Assembly: GCA_016845145.1 (NCBI GenBank) | Contig: JAERTE010000112.1 | Span: 124,001-188,000, forward strand | Origin: Rhodospirillaceae bacterium | GTDB taxonomy: Bacteria > Pseudomonadota > Alphaproteobacteria > Rhodospirillales > Casp-alpha2 | DNA: 64,000 nt | Direction of reading: 5' to 3' | Shown here: positions 1 through 8,452 of the stretch, piece after piece | How positions within the stretch are numbered: position 1 is the stretch's first letter | How the letters are laid out: the number at the start of each line of letters is the position of its first letter | Made by a program: the position numbers and the translations under genes | The notes under the pieces: model-generated | Databases searched by the model: none | Seen by the model: the letters and a program-made list of their open reading frames with translations, nothing else | Told to the model about the DNA's origin: nothing

Positions 1-376
1 CCAGGTCCGGCGCCCGGTAGCGCACCAGTCGATGCTGTTCGGCGACGTAAAACCAACCATCCTTCCATGCGATGCCATTCGCGACATTCAACCCACTCAT
101 CAGCCTGACAACCCGGTCGACACGGCCGTCGCGGTCGTCGTCGATGACGGCGTGGATGCGCGGTCCCCGGCTGCCGACCAGTACGACGCCCCAATCTTCC
201 ATGACGACCATGGACCGTGCGCCAGGCACGCGGGCGTAGAGTTCGATCTTAAAGCCTTCCGGCAGTGTGATGGCGTCGAGTTGGTTAGCAACCGATTGTG
301 CCGGCGCGCTAAGCAAGCAAAGGAAGATTGCCGCCACGGCGGCGAAAGATAAGACGGAATGAGTTCGGTCGTTCAT
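1..376 (-). CDS. sorbosone/glucose dehydrogenase-like secreted protein, N-terminal part (cut by window edge)
   Basis: Only the first 125 codons lie in the window; the gene runs off the left edge. The N-terminus is a signal peptide with a hydrophobic core (FAAVAAIFLCLLSAPAQS), so the product is exported. The mature part begins ITLPEGFKIELYARVPGARS, followed by a VGSRGPRIHAVIDDDRDGRV segment. That is the pattern of PQQ-type glucose/sorbosone dehydrogenase beta-propellers: an 'LPxGFxI' entry strand followed by blade repeats. The start was chosen because its ATG overlaps the stop of gpt as ATGA, implying translational coupling. The substrate cannot be inferred. Assignment to the propeller family is fairly good; enzymatic activity is uncertain. 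Confidence 0.6.
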   Translation of the reverse strand, partial: MNDRTHSVLSFAAVAAIFLCLLSAPAQSVANQLDAITLPEGFKIELYARVPGARSMVVMEDWGVVLVGSRGPRIHAVIDDDRDGRVDRVVRLMSGLNVANGIAWKDGWFYVAEQHRLVRYRAPDL

Positions 377-873
377 TCCTTGGCCGGCTCAGCGAGCGGT
401 CGGATATACTGAGGTTCGGTATCCCAGGGGAAAAACACCCAGACGTCCTGGTCGATGTCATGGACATAAGTGTCGACCTGCTTGAGGCCCTTCGGTTTGG
501 CGTAAACGGTGGCGAAGTGCGCCTTGGGAACGATGTCACGCGCCGCTTTGGCTGTGGTGCCGGTATCCACCAAATCATCGATCAATAGCCAACCCTCACC
601 TTGGCAGTTTACGGCATCATCCGGGGTTTTCAGTATCTCAATGGTGCCGTCGGCGACCTGGTAATCGTAACTGGAAATACACAGTGTATCGATAACGCGG
701 ATTTCCATTTCGCGGGCCAGGATGGCAGCGGGCACGAGGCCGCCTCGGGTCAGGGCGATAATCCCTTTCCAGGGGCCGAGCGGCAGCAGTTTGCGGGTCA
801 GGTACTTGGTGTCACGGTGGACTTCCGTCCAGGTGACCGGGTGAGAACCGAGATCGTCACGTAATTGAACCAT
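373..873 (-). CDS. gpt: xanthine-guanine phosphoribosyltransferase (XGPRT)
   Basis: A cytoplasmic purine-salvage enzyme that transfers phosphoribosyl from PRPP to xanthine or guanine. The 166-residue length fits bacterial Gpt (about 150-165). TRGGLVPAA (residues 42-50) is the N-terminal loop. LLIDDLVDTGTTAKA (96-110) is the PRPP-binding motif with its acidic pair and threonine-rich phosphate loop. The C-terminal part carries the hydrophobic WVFFPWDTEP segment typical of the Gpt hood. It is translationally coupled to the downstream sorbosone-dehydrogenase-like gene by a 4-bp overlap. Gpt is more likely than hypoxanthine PRTase (Hpt) because of the length and the WKGIIALTRGG context. Confidence 0.9.
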   Translation of the reverse strand: MVQLRDDLGSHPVTWTEVHRDTKYLTRKLLPLGPWKGIIALTRGGLVPAAILAREMEIRVIDTLCISSYDYQVADGTIEILKTPDDAVNCQGEGWLLIDDLVDTGTTAKAARDIVPKAHFATVYAKPKGLKQVDTYVHDIDQDVWVFFPWDTEPQYIRPLAEPAKE

Positions 874-913
874 AGTGAATTTAACTCCAACCGAAGTGCA
901 GGGGCAATATGGG

Positions 914-946
914 AAAACGAAAAACGGCGCCCAATTTGCGGGCGCC
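914..946 (-). terminator. intrinsic terminator of the lipoprotein gene
   Basis: On the minus strand a 7-bp stem GGCGCCC/GGGCGCC (940-946 with 926-932) closes a short loop and is followed by GTTTTTCGTTTT. It lies 30 bp past the stop of the lipoprotein gene and before gpt, so it separates the two transcription units. Confidence 0.75.
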
Positions 947-975
947 GCCTTGGTTCGAAATCTTTCCGATCCAGG

Positions 976-2157
976 TTAACGGATATACAGGTGCACTTCG
1001 TTGGTCCGGGTCGTAGCGGCTGTCCTGGCAGCGACAGCAACGCGGGCCGGGGGCAAACCCATCTCGATGAGAGACCGCAACACCGTTTCGGCCTGACGAC
1101 GAGCCTTGTTGGAATTCAATGCAACCCGGGCTTGGCCACCGGCGGCAGGCGCCACGGCAACCAGATCGAACACCGCATCCGGGCGTTTTTCCAGGACCCG
1201 GCTGACCGCATTGTAGAGCGCTTGCTGGTACGGGACGTCCTTGCGATCGAAGCGAATAACCACCAACGGGCGGCGGTTGGCCGTCGGGCGCGGCGCACCG
1301 GCGCTGACCTGCATGCCGCCGCCGGCATTTGCCATGGCAACATTAAGCAGGCTGCCGCCGTAGATTTCGCCGGACTTAATGCCCGCGGACATCAGGTTCA
1401 AATTGGCTTGCTCGGTGGTGACATAATTGGTCTGGCGTCGGACATCACCGGAGACTTCCGTCAAAAGGCGATCAATCAGAACGTCCGTGCGGTTGACCTC
1501 ATCTTCCAAAATGGCCAATTGGCGATGGTCTTCGTCAATGGCGCCGGAAATCGCGAAAGCTGATTTGGCTGATTCGGACAAGAACGCAGACATGGTGGAA
1601 CTGCTGCCAATGGAATTGGCCAACTCGTTCATACCGGTGACATCTTGCGCAACGCGGCTGAGATCGGCCTGGGCGCTCTTGAATTGCTGCACCAAAATCG
1701 GATTGCCGGGCGTGGTGCCGACCTGCAGGCGCGCATTCACCGCAGCGATGGTGCCGTGATAGCGGCGCGAGTTGGCGACCAATTGGCCGCGCAATTTCTG
1801 CAACTGCGCATTTTGCTGACCGATGTTGCCCTGCAGGCGTTGAAGTTCGCCCCGCAACTCGACAACTTTTTTGCCGACAAACGTGCCTGTCGCGGCGCCG
1901 GGTGTGACGCCTGACGGCACAAAATTGCCGGTACCCAAAGCGGGTTGACCGGGTGCTGCCGAGGTTTGCGGTTGCGCGCTCGCCTGGGCTTGCTGAGGCG
2001 CCGCTGCTTTGGCGGGAGCCTGCGCTTGCGCCTCGCTCGTGCCGCCGGCCGGGTCTTCACCCGTCAATGACGGCCACAGCGAGTCTTCAGAGAACGAACA
2101 CGCCGATACGATCAGGGCCGAGCCAATGGCCAAAATCCGGAATTTTTTATAATCCAT
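976..2157 (-). CDS. envelope lipoprotein with coiled coil and OmpA-like C-terminus
   Basis: A 393-residue exported lipoprotein. The lipobox is LIVSAC with the acylated Cys at residue 20. Residues 40-75 are an Ala/Gln/Pro-rich linker, residues 96-130 are a probable coiled coil with heptad Leu/Gln spacing, and a long helical middle follows. The last ~100 residues (VVIRFDRKDVPYQQALYNAV, then AVFDLVAVAP and a terminal NEVHLYIR) have the beta-alpha-beta pattern of an OmpA/MotB-like domain, though the canonical peptidoglycan-binding NxxLSxxRA signature is only weakly visible (LNSNKARRQAETV). A role linking outer membrane and peptidoglycan is an inference. It is monocistronic, with its own terminator. 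Exact family not recognised. Confidence 0.75.
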   Translation of the reverse strand: MDYKKFRILAIGSALIVSACSFSEDSLWPSLTGEDPAGGTSEAQAQAPAKAAAPQQAQASAQPQTSAAPGQPALGTGNFVPSGVTPGAATGTFVGKKVVELRGELQRLQGNIGQQNAQLQKLRGQLVANSRRYHGTIAAVNARLQVGTTPGNPILVQQFKSAQADLSRVAQDVTGMNELANSIGSSSTMSAFLSESAKSAFAISGAIDEDHRQLAILEDEVNRTDVLIDRLLTEVSGDVRRQTNYVTTEQANLNLMSAGIKSGEIYGGSLLNVAMANAGGGMQVSAGAPRPTANRRPLVVIRFDRKDVPYQQALYNAVSRVLEKRPDAVFDLVAVAPAAGGQARVALNSNKARRQAETVLRSLIEMGLPPARVAVAARTAATTRTNEVHLYIR

Positions 2158-2358
2158 TCTACAAGACTGCCTTGCTTATTTGTTGGTCCCCGTCGAGCAC
2201 CCAAATTGCCATAAAATGAAACAATATCAAATGCTACTTTCCCGCACAGCCGCCAAGCTCAAGAGCCCGGACGATCCCCTGGTTTGCCGGAGATAGTACT
2301 CAAACGGTGGTGGCGGGACAAGTTCCTATTTTTCATGCCTTTTATGGTATTCCATGCC

Positions 2359-2387
2359 TTGCCATGGCGGTAAAGCTCTTGTAGTGT
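2359..2387 (+). promoter_or_regulatory. sigma-70-type promoter for tRNA-Arg
   Basis: TTGCCA (2359-2364), a 17-bp spacer and TAGTGT (2382-2387) lie about 26 bp before the mature 5' end of tRNA-Arg. The spacing and position fit a housekeeping promoter. Identified by eye only. Confidence 0.5.
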
Positions 2388-2412
2388 CCGGCCCGCTCCA
2401 AAATAGGAGCCT

Positions 2413-2489
2413 GCGCCCGTAGCTCAATTGGATAGAGCGTCTGACTACGGATCAGGAGGTTGGGGGTTCGAGTCCTCCCGGGCGCGCCA
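2413..2489 (+). tRNA. tRNA-Arg(ACG)
   Basis: A complete cloverleaf of 77 nt. The 7-bp acceptor GCGCCCG pairs with CGGGCGC. The D-arm is GCTCAATTGGATAGAGC. The anticodon stem TCTGA/TCAGG encloses the loop CTACGGA with anticodon ACG at 2447-2449. The T-arm carries the GTTCGAGTC core. CCA is encoded at 2487-2489. ACG reads the CGN arginine box after A34-to-inosine editing by TadA. Confidence 0.97.
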
Positions 2490-2497
2490 TTTCTTGC

Positions 2498-2992
2498 CTA
2501 TTCCAACTCTGGAAATACAGCCCTCGGCACTTCTCGCTCGAGGAATGAGATTAATTTCGCGAGCAGCGGCGAGTCTTTCCCCACGAATGGCAACATCACC
2601 AGGACGTGCAACACGCGCGCCGTACCATGGGAAAAATGCATGTATTGCCACAGGTGTTTGCGGTGCGCCTCATCGTTTTCGCCGGCTTCCTCATCGTCGT
2701 AGATATCATAGGCTATGGCCCCCTCTGGGGTGCGATATAAAACGTTGATGCCTTGCGGATCACCGATAAAGCCTTCCAGGGATTGCTCATAGAACGCTTC
2801 CGAGACCGCAATCTCGGTTTGATTCTCCTCATCCAGCAACTTGACGTCGTCGGTTCTGATCCAAAACCCCACGTGCAGGTCTTCGGGGTCCCAGGAGCCA
2901 TACCACTGACACTCCGAGCCGTCTGGGCCGCCATGGAATGAAACGTCGATGGATTCCGGCAGAGAGAGCTTCGCTTGATCGCCGAAGTTCAC
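2498..2992 (-). CDS. unknown protein, possibly the C-terminal part of a frameshifted gene
   Basis: A 164-residue reading frame starting with GTG. It overlaps the upstream gene's TGA by 4 bp (GTGA) and ends 9 bp from tRNA-Arg. I recognise no family. The product is acidic and soluble with no signal peptide or membrane segment. Aromatic-rich blocks (HLWQYMHFSHGT, SECQWYGSWDPEDLHVGFW) give it a globular look. The same frame stays open upstream of the GTG with good codon use (reading LDDPEFRDLTSIVRREIDAA), so this may be the 3' part of one gene with the neighbour at 2989-3660. If they are separate, the GTGA overlap would couple them. Confidence 0.6.
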   Translation of the reverse strand: MNFGDQAKLSLPESIDVSFHGGPDGSECQWYGSWDPEDLHVGFWIRTDDVKLLDEENQTEIAVSEAFYEQSLEGFIGDPQGINVLYRTPEGAIAYDIYDDEEAGENDEAHRKHLWQYMHFSHGTARVLHVLVMLPFVGKDSPLLAKLISFLEREVPRAVFPELE

Positions 2993-3660
2993 GACATGAA
3001 GTAGGCCGAGCGCCGCCTCGGCTTCCTCATGTTCCTCGTGCCGGAACGGATCGAGGTGCGCGGCATCGATCTCCCGCCGGACAATGGAGGTGAGATCTCT
3101 GAACTCCGGGTCGTCGAGAACAGGTTGTCGTCGGCGCGGTGTTCGTCGGAACTCTCGCCGGGCGCCAGTTCGCCGGCCCAGCCAAGCGCCCGGCGGGCGA
3201 TAAGGATGTCACGTGGATCGTTGCGCCGGCCTCGGCCAACGTCGTCCAAGAGCCGGAACAGATTGTCTTCAATTGTCGGAGGTTCGTTCCACGGCCTTGG
3301 TTGGGGCCGGTGCGGCTTGCGGGTCGGCATATAGGTCGGTACGTGCCGGGATATCGGTTTGTGGCGTTGCTTGGCAACCAATCCGCGCTGGCGAGGTCGT
3401 GTATCGCTTTCTGCAAGAGATTTGCCCAATTCGCGGACGGTGGGGCCATCAGGCTTCATGATGCCGTCAACTTGGAGGCCGCGCGAACACTGAAAGTCTT
3501 TAAGCCCGTCGATCATGCGCTGGTCGGCATAGGGATTGACGAAAACCTTCTCGTCGAAATGTCCCAGTTTGTTGAGCGCCTTTTTGGTGTGGAGGATGTC
3601 GTCGCCATCGACGCTGTAGTCCGCCCCGAACGTCCCTTTCAGTTTGAATGGATTGATCAT
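2989..3660 (-). CDS. peptidoglycan-binding-like domain protein, probably frameshifted near 3115-3125
   Basis: Residues 25-80 (KALNKLGHFDEKVFVNPYAD, then MIDGLKDFQCSRGLQVDGIM) match the shape of a PGRP/PG_binding_1 helical repeat, the 'L..LGY......G.f...T..AV..FQ...GL..DGi' pattern. A Pro/Arg-rich linker follows (residues 95-130), then an acidic region. The last ~45 residues are Ser/Arg/Pro-rich and unlike the rest. From about 3120 the frame used by the downstream ORF reads much better. Restoring one base would give DDNLFLDDPEFRD and fuse the two ORFs into a protein of about 387 residues. No signal peptide is visible. The start ATG at 3660 is preceded by AGGGAGCA. Confidence 0.6.
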   Translation of the reverse strand: MINPFKLKGTFGADYSVDGDDILHTKKALNKLGHFDEKVFVNPYADQRMIDGLKDFQCSRGLQVDGIMKPDGPTVRELGKSLAESDTRPRQRGLVAKQRHKPISRHVPTYMPTRKPHRPQPRPWNEPPTIEDNLFRLLDDVGRGRRNDPRDILIARRALGWAGELAPGESSDEHRADDNLFSTTRSSEISPPLSGGRSMPRTSIRSGTRNMRKPRRRSAYFMS

Positions 3661-3954
3661 CCGATTGCTCCCTATTTAGACTAAAAAAACCCGATAAAGT
3701 AGTGTGCCGATCCGCGGTATGGCGGCGGAGAACAGCAGCCAAATTTTGCGTGAGAACTCACGTTGATAGAGGCGGTAAATCCCGATCAAGACGTGCCGGG
3801 CTATGGACCAGTGGTCCATGGTTGCTAAGCGTACTTCGCCGTCTCTCGGTTCATGCTTAAACCGATAAAGGAAAAAAGTCAAGAAAAATGTCAATAAAAG
3901 GAATTAAACAATGTATTTGATCAAAATAGGTGTGGTGTCTAGGAAAACTCTTGG

Positions 3955-5022
3955 TCAATCACAGGCCTGTCGCGCCGTCAGGTCGGGCCAGAGGTTGTTG
4001 GCACCGCGCGATAGCACGGCTTCGCCCAGATGTTGCGCCCAAAAACTCTCCGCACCAAACTCAGCGCGCCACGACCACAGCCGGCGCGTGGTGAAATGCA
4101 ATTCATGCTCGTGCGTAAAGCCGATGGCGCCGTGCGCCTGGTGGGTGATGTCGGTGACTATTTCGACCGCCTCGCCGCAAACGATTTTGGCCGATGCGAT
4201 ATCGAGGTCGGCCTGAGCCAGATCGCCGCCGGTTCGTTGCATGGCGGTGAACGCCATCTCGGCGGCCATGCGTGCCTCGGCGGCGCGCGCGGCGGCAACG
4301 GCAAGCATTTGCTGGATCGCCTGAAACTTAGCCAGTGGCCGGCCGAACTGCTGGCGCTCGGTGACGTAGCTGACGGCCAACTCCACGGCTCTACCAAGCC
4401 CGCCGGCGATCTGCGCACTGCGGAACAAGGCGCCCAGTAAACGCACTGGCGCGATTTCGGATTTCACGGGTAAGGCGGCCAGCGGCTCCGGACGGGTCGA
4501 ATCCACGGTCATGTGATCGCGGGGTTCATTGGCGATCGATGTATCGAGCACCACCGTTGTGTCGTCGGCCATCAATTGCACAATCTGCCAATGCTCGCCG
4601 TCCCAAAGATTGGCAACGGCGCTGCCGCCCCCGCGGCCCCACGGCACCGCGCTCGCCTGGCCTGAAACGCCAGCGCCGGAACGCTGCAGCCCATGGCCGT
4701 CGTCGATCAAGGTCATGGGGCCTGCGGGTACGTCGAGACCGAAGTGGCTCATAAGCCAACCCGCCGCTATCGTTTCGGCCAGCGGAACCGGCGCACGATG
4801 GCGCCCGGCGGCGAAGACGATGACAAACGCATCCCCCCAACCGGCACCGACGCCGCCCATGCCTTCCGGCACCAGGAGCTGGGTTAAGCCGTTGTCTTCA
4901 AGGGCAAGCCAGAGTGCGTCCGGCCAAGCTCCTTGTTCGGCTTCGAGGAGAACCTCTTTGGTGACGTGATCGGCTAGAAGCCGCTCGGCCGTATCGGCGA
5001 GAATTTGTGAGAGGTCGCTCAT
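3955..5022 (-). CDS. acyl-CoA dehydrogenase family protein
   Basis: A 355-residue FAD-dependent acyl-CoA dehydrogenase homologue (alpha,beta-desaturation of acyl-CoA, electrons passed to ETF). It shows the helical N-terminal domain (ALEDNGLTQLLVPEGMGGVG), a shortened, divergent beta domain, and the C-terminal four-helix bundle with RQQFGRPLAKFQAIQQMLA, ITHQAHGAIGFTHEHELHFT and the arginine-rich RRLWSWRAEFG end. The middle domain lacks the usual 'TEP.aGSD' FAD motif. This is typical of the smaller partner in heteromeric acyl-CoA dehydrogenases. Its ATG overlaps the stop of the upstream acyl-CoA dehydrogenase (ATGA at 5019-5022), so an alpha2beta2 heterotetramer with that protein is likely (inference). 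Confidence 0.85.
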   Translation of the reverse strand: MSDLSQILADTAERLLADHVTKEVLLEAEQGAWPDALWLALEDNGLTQLLVPEGMGGVGAGWGDAFVIVFAAGRHRAPVPLAETIAAGWLMSHFGLDVPAGPMTLIDDGHGLQRSGAGVSGQASAVPWGRGGGSAVANLWDGEHWQIVQLMADDTTVVLDTSIANEPRDHMTVDSTRPEPLAALPVKSEIAPVRLLGALFRSAQIAGGLGRAVELAVSYVTERQQFGRPLAKFQAIQQMLAVAAARAAEARMAAEMAFTAMQRTGGDLAQADLDIASAKIVCGEAVEIVTDITHQAHGAIGFTHEHELHFTTRRLWSWRAEFGAESFWAQHLGEAVLSRGANNLWPDLTARQACD

Positions 5023-6167
5023 CTCAGCCCGAGCCCGCGCGCAATGATGCCGCGCATGATTTCCCGCGTGCCGCCGCGCAGCGAGAACGAGCGCGACGCC
5101 TGCGTGATATAGGCCATCACCTGATCCATATCGCTGCCGCCCATCAGCGGTGCGCGACCGATCAGGTCGTGCGTCTCGCCCGGTATGGATTGCTCGAAAT
5201 CGACGCCTAATTCTTTCACCAGGGCGGCGGCGAGATTTGGGTTTTCACCGGCCTCCAGCATGGTGGCGATGGAGAGCGACATTTGCCGCAGTGTCCCCAG
5301 GTGCGCGACCATCCGGCCAATGCCGATGGCATTTCGTTCGGTTGGATGTTCTGCCAATTCGTTGACAAGTTCATAGAGCAGGCGGTAGCTGCTCAGGTAA
5401 CGCTCGGGCCCGCTGCGCTCAAATGCCAGTTCCGTCGTCACTTGCCCCCAACCGCCGCCTTCGGTGCCGACCAGGTTGGTTTCGGCCACCACGACGTCGT
5501 CGAAGAACACCTCGTTGAACATGCTTTCGCCGGCCATGTTTTGGATTGGGCGCACGGTGATTCCGGGCGTTTTCATATCGATCAGAAATTGCGACATGCC
5601 GGCGTGTCGGTTCTCCGGGTTTTGCGGCTGGGTGCGGACGAGTGCGATCATGAAATCCGCCATATGGGCTTTTGACGTCCAGATTTTTGAGCCGTTGATA
5701 ATCCAGCCGTCGTCAGTCAACTCACCGCGCGTGCGGATGGAAGCCAAGTCGGAGCCCGAGTTGGGCTCGCTCATGCCGATGCAAAAACAGCTTTCACCGC
5801 GCGTGATGGGCGGCAAAAAGCGCTGACGTTGTTCCTCGGTGCCGAAGTTCAACAACAACGGCCCGCTTTGCCGGTCGGCGACCCAGTGCGCCGCGACCGG
5901 TGCGCCGGCGGCCAGCATTTCCTCCAGCACCACGTAGCGCTCCAGCGCGCTCCGCTCACCGCCGCCGTATTGTTTCGGCCATGTCATGCCGATCCAGCCC
6001 TTTGCGCCCATCAAGCGTGAGAACGCTGGGTCGTTGCCGGACCACGACCGGGCGCGTTTGTCGGCGGGGTAATCGCTAAGATGTTCCGCGATAAAGTCGC
6101 GCACCTCGCGGCGCAGCGTCTCGGCTTCGGGGGGCAGGGCGCCAGGCGGGAAACGGATGTGTTCCAT
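5019..6167 (-). CDS. acyl-CoA dehydrogenase
   Basis: A 382-residue acyl-CoA dehydrogenase. It has the N-terminal helices, the WIGMTWPKQYGGGERSALER entry typical of the FadE subfamily used for bulky acyl chains, the FAD/substrate motif CIGMSEPNSGSDLASIRTRG, and WIINGSKIWTSKAHMADFMI. The C-terminus ends SLRGGTREIMRGIIARGLGL. Here a Gly sits where classical short-chain enzymes carry the catalytic Glu of 'YEGT', which is common in this branch. It is first in a two-gene operon with the smaller homologue and divergent from the crotonase at 6238. The substrate is unknown. Confidence 0.9.
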   Translation of the reverse strand: MEHIRFPPGALPPEAETLRREVRDFIAEHLSDYPADKRARSWSGNDPAFSRLMGAKGWIGMTWPKQYGGGERSALERYVVLEEMLAAGAPVAAHWVADRQSGPLLLNFGTEEQRQRFLPPITRGESCFCIGMSEPNSGSDLASIRTRGELTDDGWIINGSKIWTSKAHMADFMIALVRTQPQNPENRHAGMSQFLIDMKTPGITVRPIQNMAGESMFNEVFFDDVVVAETNLVGTEGGGWGQVTTELAFERSGPERYLSSYRLLYELVNELAEHPTERNAIGIGRMVAHLGTLRQMSLSIATMLEAGENPNLAAALVKELGVDFEQSIPGETHDLIGRAPLMGGSDMDQVMAYITQASRSFSLRGGTREIMRGIIARGLGLR

Positions 6168-6237
6168 ATCGGGTTGTTTTTATCAGGTGCACCGATACCC
6201 TACAACTTAGCCAGCAAAACGAACACGCGGGGAGACA

Positions 6238-7032
6238 ATGGCCGAGTTTTTGACCTATGAACAACAGGGTGCGGTGGTAACGCTGACGATGAGCAACCCG
6301 GAAAAGCGAAACGCTTTGGGCGGCGACTATCAGGCCAGCGATTTCGAAGATGCCTGCGCGCGCATCAATGCAGACCACGATGTGAAAGCGGTGATCCTGA
6401 CCGGTGCGGGCAAGGCGTTCAGCGCCGGCGGCGATATCTTCGCCATGCGCGACAAAACCGGCGCATCGGCAGGCGGGCCCTATGATATCCGGAGCAACTA
6501 CCGCACCGGCATTCAGCGCATTCCGCTGGCGTTCTATCATATCGACGTGCCGACCATCGCAGCGGTCAATGGTGCCGCCATTGGGGCGGGTTGTGATTTG
6601 GCCATGATGTGCGACATGCGGATCGCGTCCGAATACGCTAAGTTCGCCGAGAGCTTCGTCAAGCTTGGCATTATTCCGGGTGACGGCGGCGCATGGTTTT
6701 TGCCGCGCGTGGTCGGGCAATCGAAAGCCTACGAGATGGCCTTCACCGGCGACACCATCGATGCCGCCGAGGCGCTTGATTGCGGCATGGTGTCCAAGGT
6801 GGTGCCGGCGGGTCAGTTGCTCGATGCTGCGAACGAACTGGCGGGCCGCATTGCCGCCAATCCGGCGCATGCGCTGCGCATGACCAAAAAATTGCTGCGC
6901 GAAAGCCAACACGCGCGGTTGGAGACGTTGCTTGAAATGTCTGCGGCCTATCAGGCGCTCGCCCATCATACCGATGAGCACGACCAGGCAGTACTGGCGA
7001 TGATCGACAAAGTGCAAGGGAACAAGGGCTAA
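6238..7032 (+). CDS. enoyl-CoA hydratase/isomerase (crotonase) family protein with altered catalytic position
   Basis: 264 residues with the crotonase fold. The first oxyanion loop is GAGKAFSAGGDIF and the second is NGAAIGAGCDLAMMCDMRIA. The segment FAESFVKLGIIPGDGG replaces the usual 'FgqPEinlGliPG.GG', so the position of the hydratase Glu144 appears to be Phe. The second acid (Glu164 region) is kept in KAYEMAFTG. Crotonases with one acid can be isomerases, hydrolases or lyases rather than hydratases, so the reaction is open. It starts the plus-strand CoA cluster, 7 bp before the acyl-CoA synthetase gene. Confidence 0.88.
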   Translation: MAEFLTYEQQGAVVTLTMSNPEKRNALGGDYQASDFEDACARINADHDVKAVILTGAGKAFSAGGDIFAMRDKTGASAGGPYDIRSNYRTGIQRIPLAFYHIDVPTIAAVNGAAIGAGCDLAMMCDMRIASEYAKFAESFVKLGIIPGDGGAWFLPRVVGQSKAYEMAFTGDTIDAAEALDCGMVSKVVPAGQLLDAANELAGRIAANPAHALRMTKKLLRESQHARLETLLEMSAAYQALAHHTDEHDQAVLAMIDKVQGNKG

Positions 7033-7039
7033 GACTGGC

Positions 7040-8452
7040 ATGCCCGATGCCATACTCGATGCCATGCTCAAAGCGCGCTCGGTTGCGGTTGTCGGTGCAT
7101 CAACGACGCAAGCCGGTGGCGAGGACAAGCTCGGCACCGTGGCGCTCACCCATCTCATCAAGCATGGATTTTCAGGCGCGATTTATCCGGTTAATCCCAA
7201 CGAAGCCGAAATCGCCGGACTGCACTGTTATCCCAGTGTGACGGACATTCCCGAGACCGCCGATCTGGCGGTGATCGCTGTGCCGGCCAAGGCGAGCGTC
7301 GGTGTCATGCGCGAATGCGGCATGAAGGGGATCAAGGCCGCCGTGGTATTGGCATCAGGGTTTGCCGAGGCCGGTGAGACCGAACTTCAAGATGAACTGT
7401 TGGCTGCCGCGCGGGAAGGCGGTGTCAGGTTCTTGGGGCCTAACACCAATGGCTTTATCTCCGTCACCGGCGATTTGGTGCCCTGCACCTCAATGGTTTG
7501 CGCTATGGATAGATTTAATAAGGGCGGCATCGCCTTCATCACCCAAAGCGGCGCCGTGGGCGGCTCCATGTTGGGCACCGGCACGGAAGAGCAGGGCGGC
7601 TTCAGCCATTGGATTTCCGTGGGCAACGAGGCGGACCTCGATATCGCCGACTATCTGGATTACCTGGTGGACGACCCCGACACCAAAGTCGTCGCCATGT
7701 TTATCGAGGGTGTGCGCGATCCGGTCAAATTCACGGCGGCCTGCGCGCGCGCAGCAGGCGCGGGCAAGCCGGTTGTCGTATATAAAATCGGCTTGTCGGA
7801 CGTGTCTGGAGAGACTGCGGCGTCGCACACCGGCGCCATGGTCGGCTCGAATGCCGTATTTGATGCGGTGTGCCGCAAGTACGGGCTCATTCGGGTCGAT
7901 GATGCGTCTGAACTGTTGCCCACCGCAATCACGGTTTCTTGGTTGCGGGACAAGTTGCCCCAAGGCCCGAACATGGGCTTGATCGCGCCATCAGGCGGTA
8001 TCTGCGGCGTGGCGGCGGATGAGTGCCATCGGGTTGGATTGGAGGTGCCGCCGCTCGGTGACATAGCGCAAGCGACCATCCGCCAATACGTGCCGAGTTT
8101 CGGAGCGGTGCGCAATCCGGTTGATGTCACACAGCAAATCCGAGCCTATGCCACGGGCTATCAAGACACGATCCGCACTGTGGCGGAGGCCGACAACATC
8201 GACGGCCTGATCTTGCTGGTTACCATGGTCGCCGAGCCGCGCGCATCTTTTTATGCGGAGATTTTCACCGAGGCCGCCAAGGCAACCGACAAACCGCTGC
8301 TCATCGCGTGGACCGGCGCTGTGTCGCTGGCGTCCGAGGCCGTGCCGCAATTGAAGCGCAATCAAGTGCCGACCTATCTGTCGGCGCGCGGTGCGGTTAA
8401 AGCGATGCGTGCGCTCTATGATTACGGCAAGTTTCTGGAGGGCCGAGGATGA
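7040..8452 (+). CDS. ADP-forming acyl-CoA synthetase, alpha-like (CoA-binding/ligase) subunit
   Basis: 470 residues homologous to the alpha part of NDP-forming acetyl/acyl-CoA synthetases, which interconvert acyl-CoA + ADP + Pi and acid + CoA + ATP. The N-terminal Rossmann CoA-binding domain carries SVAVVGASTTQAGGEDKLG. The ligase-CoA domain has FLGPNTNGFI and ITQSGAVGGSML, and the phosphohistidine loop is TAASHTGAMVGSN with His263. The ATP-grasp part is encoded separately by the next gene (ATGA overlap), so the enzyme is split as in archaeal Acd systems and unlike single-chain Pat/Acs fusions. It probably activates the acid that feeds this cluster. Confidence 0.9.
   Translation: MPDAILDAMLKARSVAVVGASTTQAGGEDKLGTVALTHLIKHGFSGAIYPVNPNEAEIAGLHCYPSVTDIPETADLAVIAVPAKASVGVMRECGMKGIKAAVVLASGFAEAGETELQDELLAAAREGGVRFLGPNTNGFISVTGDLVPCTSMVCAMDRFNKGGIAFITQSGAVGGSMLGTGTEEQGGFSHWISVGNEADLDIADYLDYLVDDPDTKVVAMFIEGVRDPVKFTAACARAAGAGKPVVVYKIGLSDVSGETAASHTGAMVGSNAVFDAVCRKYGLIRVDDASELLPTAITVSWLRDKLPQGPNMGLIAPSGGICGVAADECHRVGLEVPPLGDIAQATIRQYVPSFGAVRNPVDVTQQIRAYATGYQDTIRTVAEADNIDGLILLVTMVAEPRASFYAEIFTEAAKATDKPLLIAWTGAVSLASEAVPQLKRNQVPTYLSARGAVKAMRALYDYGKFLEGRG

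Noticed and set aside
3676-3894. 72-codon minus-strand frame with a phrase (LIGIYRLYQREFS) reminiscent of YidD
   Set aside because: The conserved Cys-containing core of YidD is missing in all frames and there is no good ribosome site. Possibly a chance frame.
6076-7161. 361-codon minus-strand frame across the first crotonase gene
   Set aside because: The plus strand encodes a full crotonase with conserved motifs; the minus product is His/Arg-rich with no motif.
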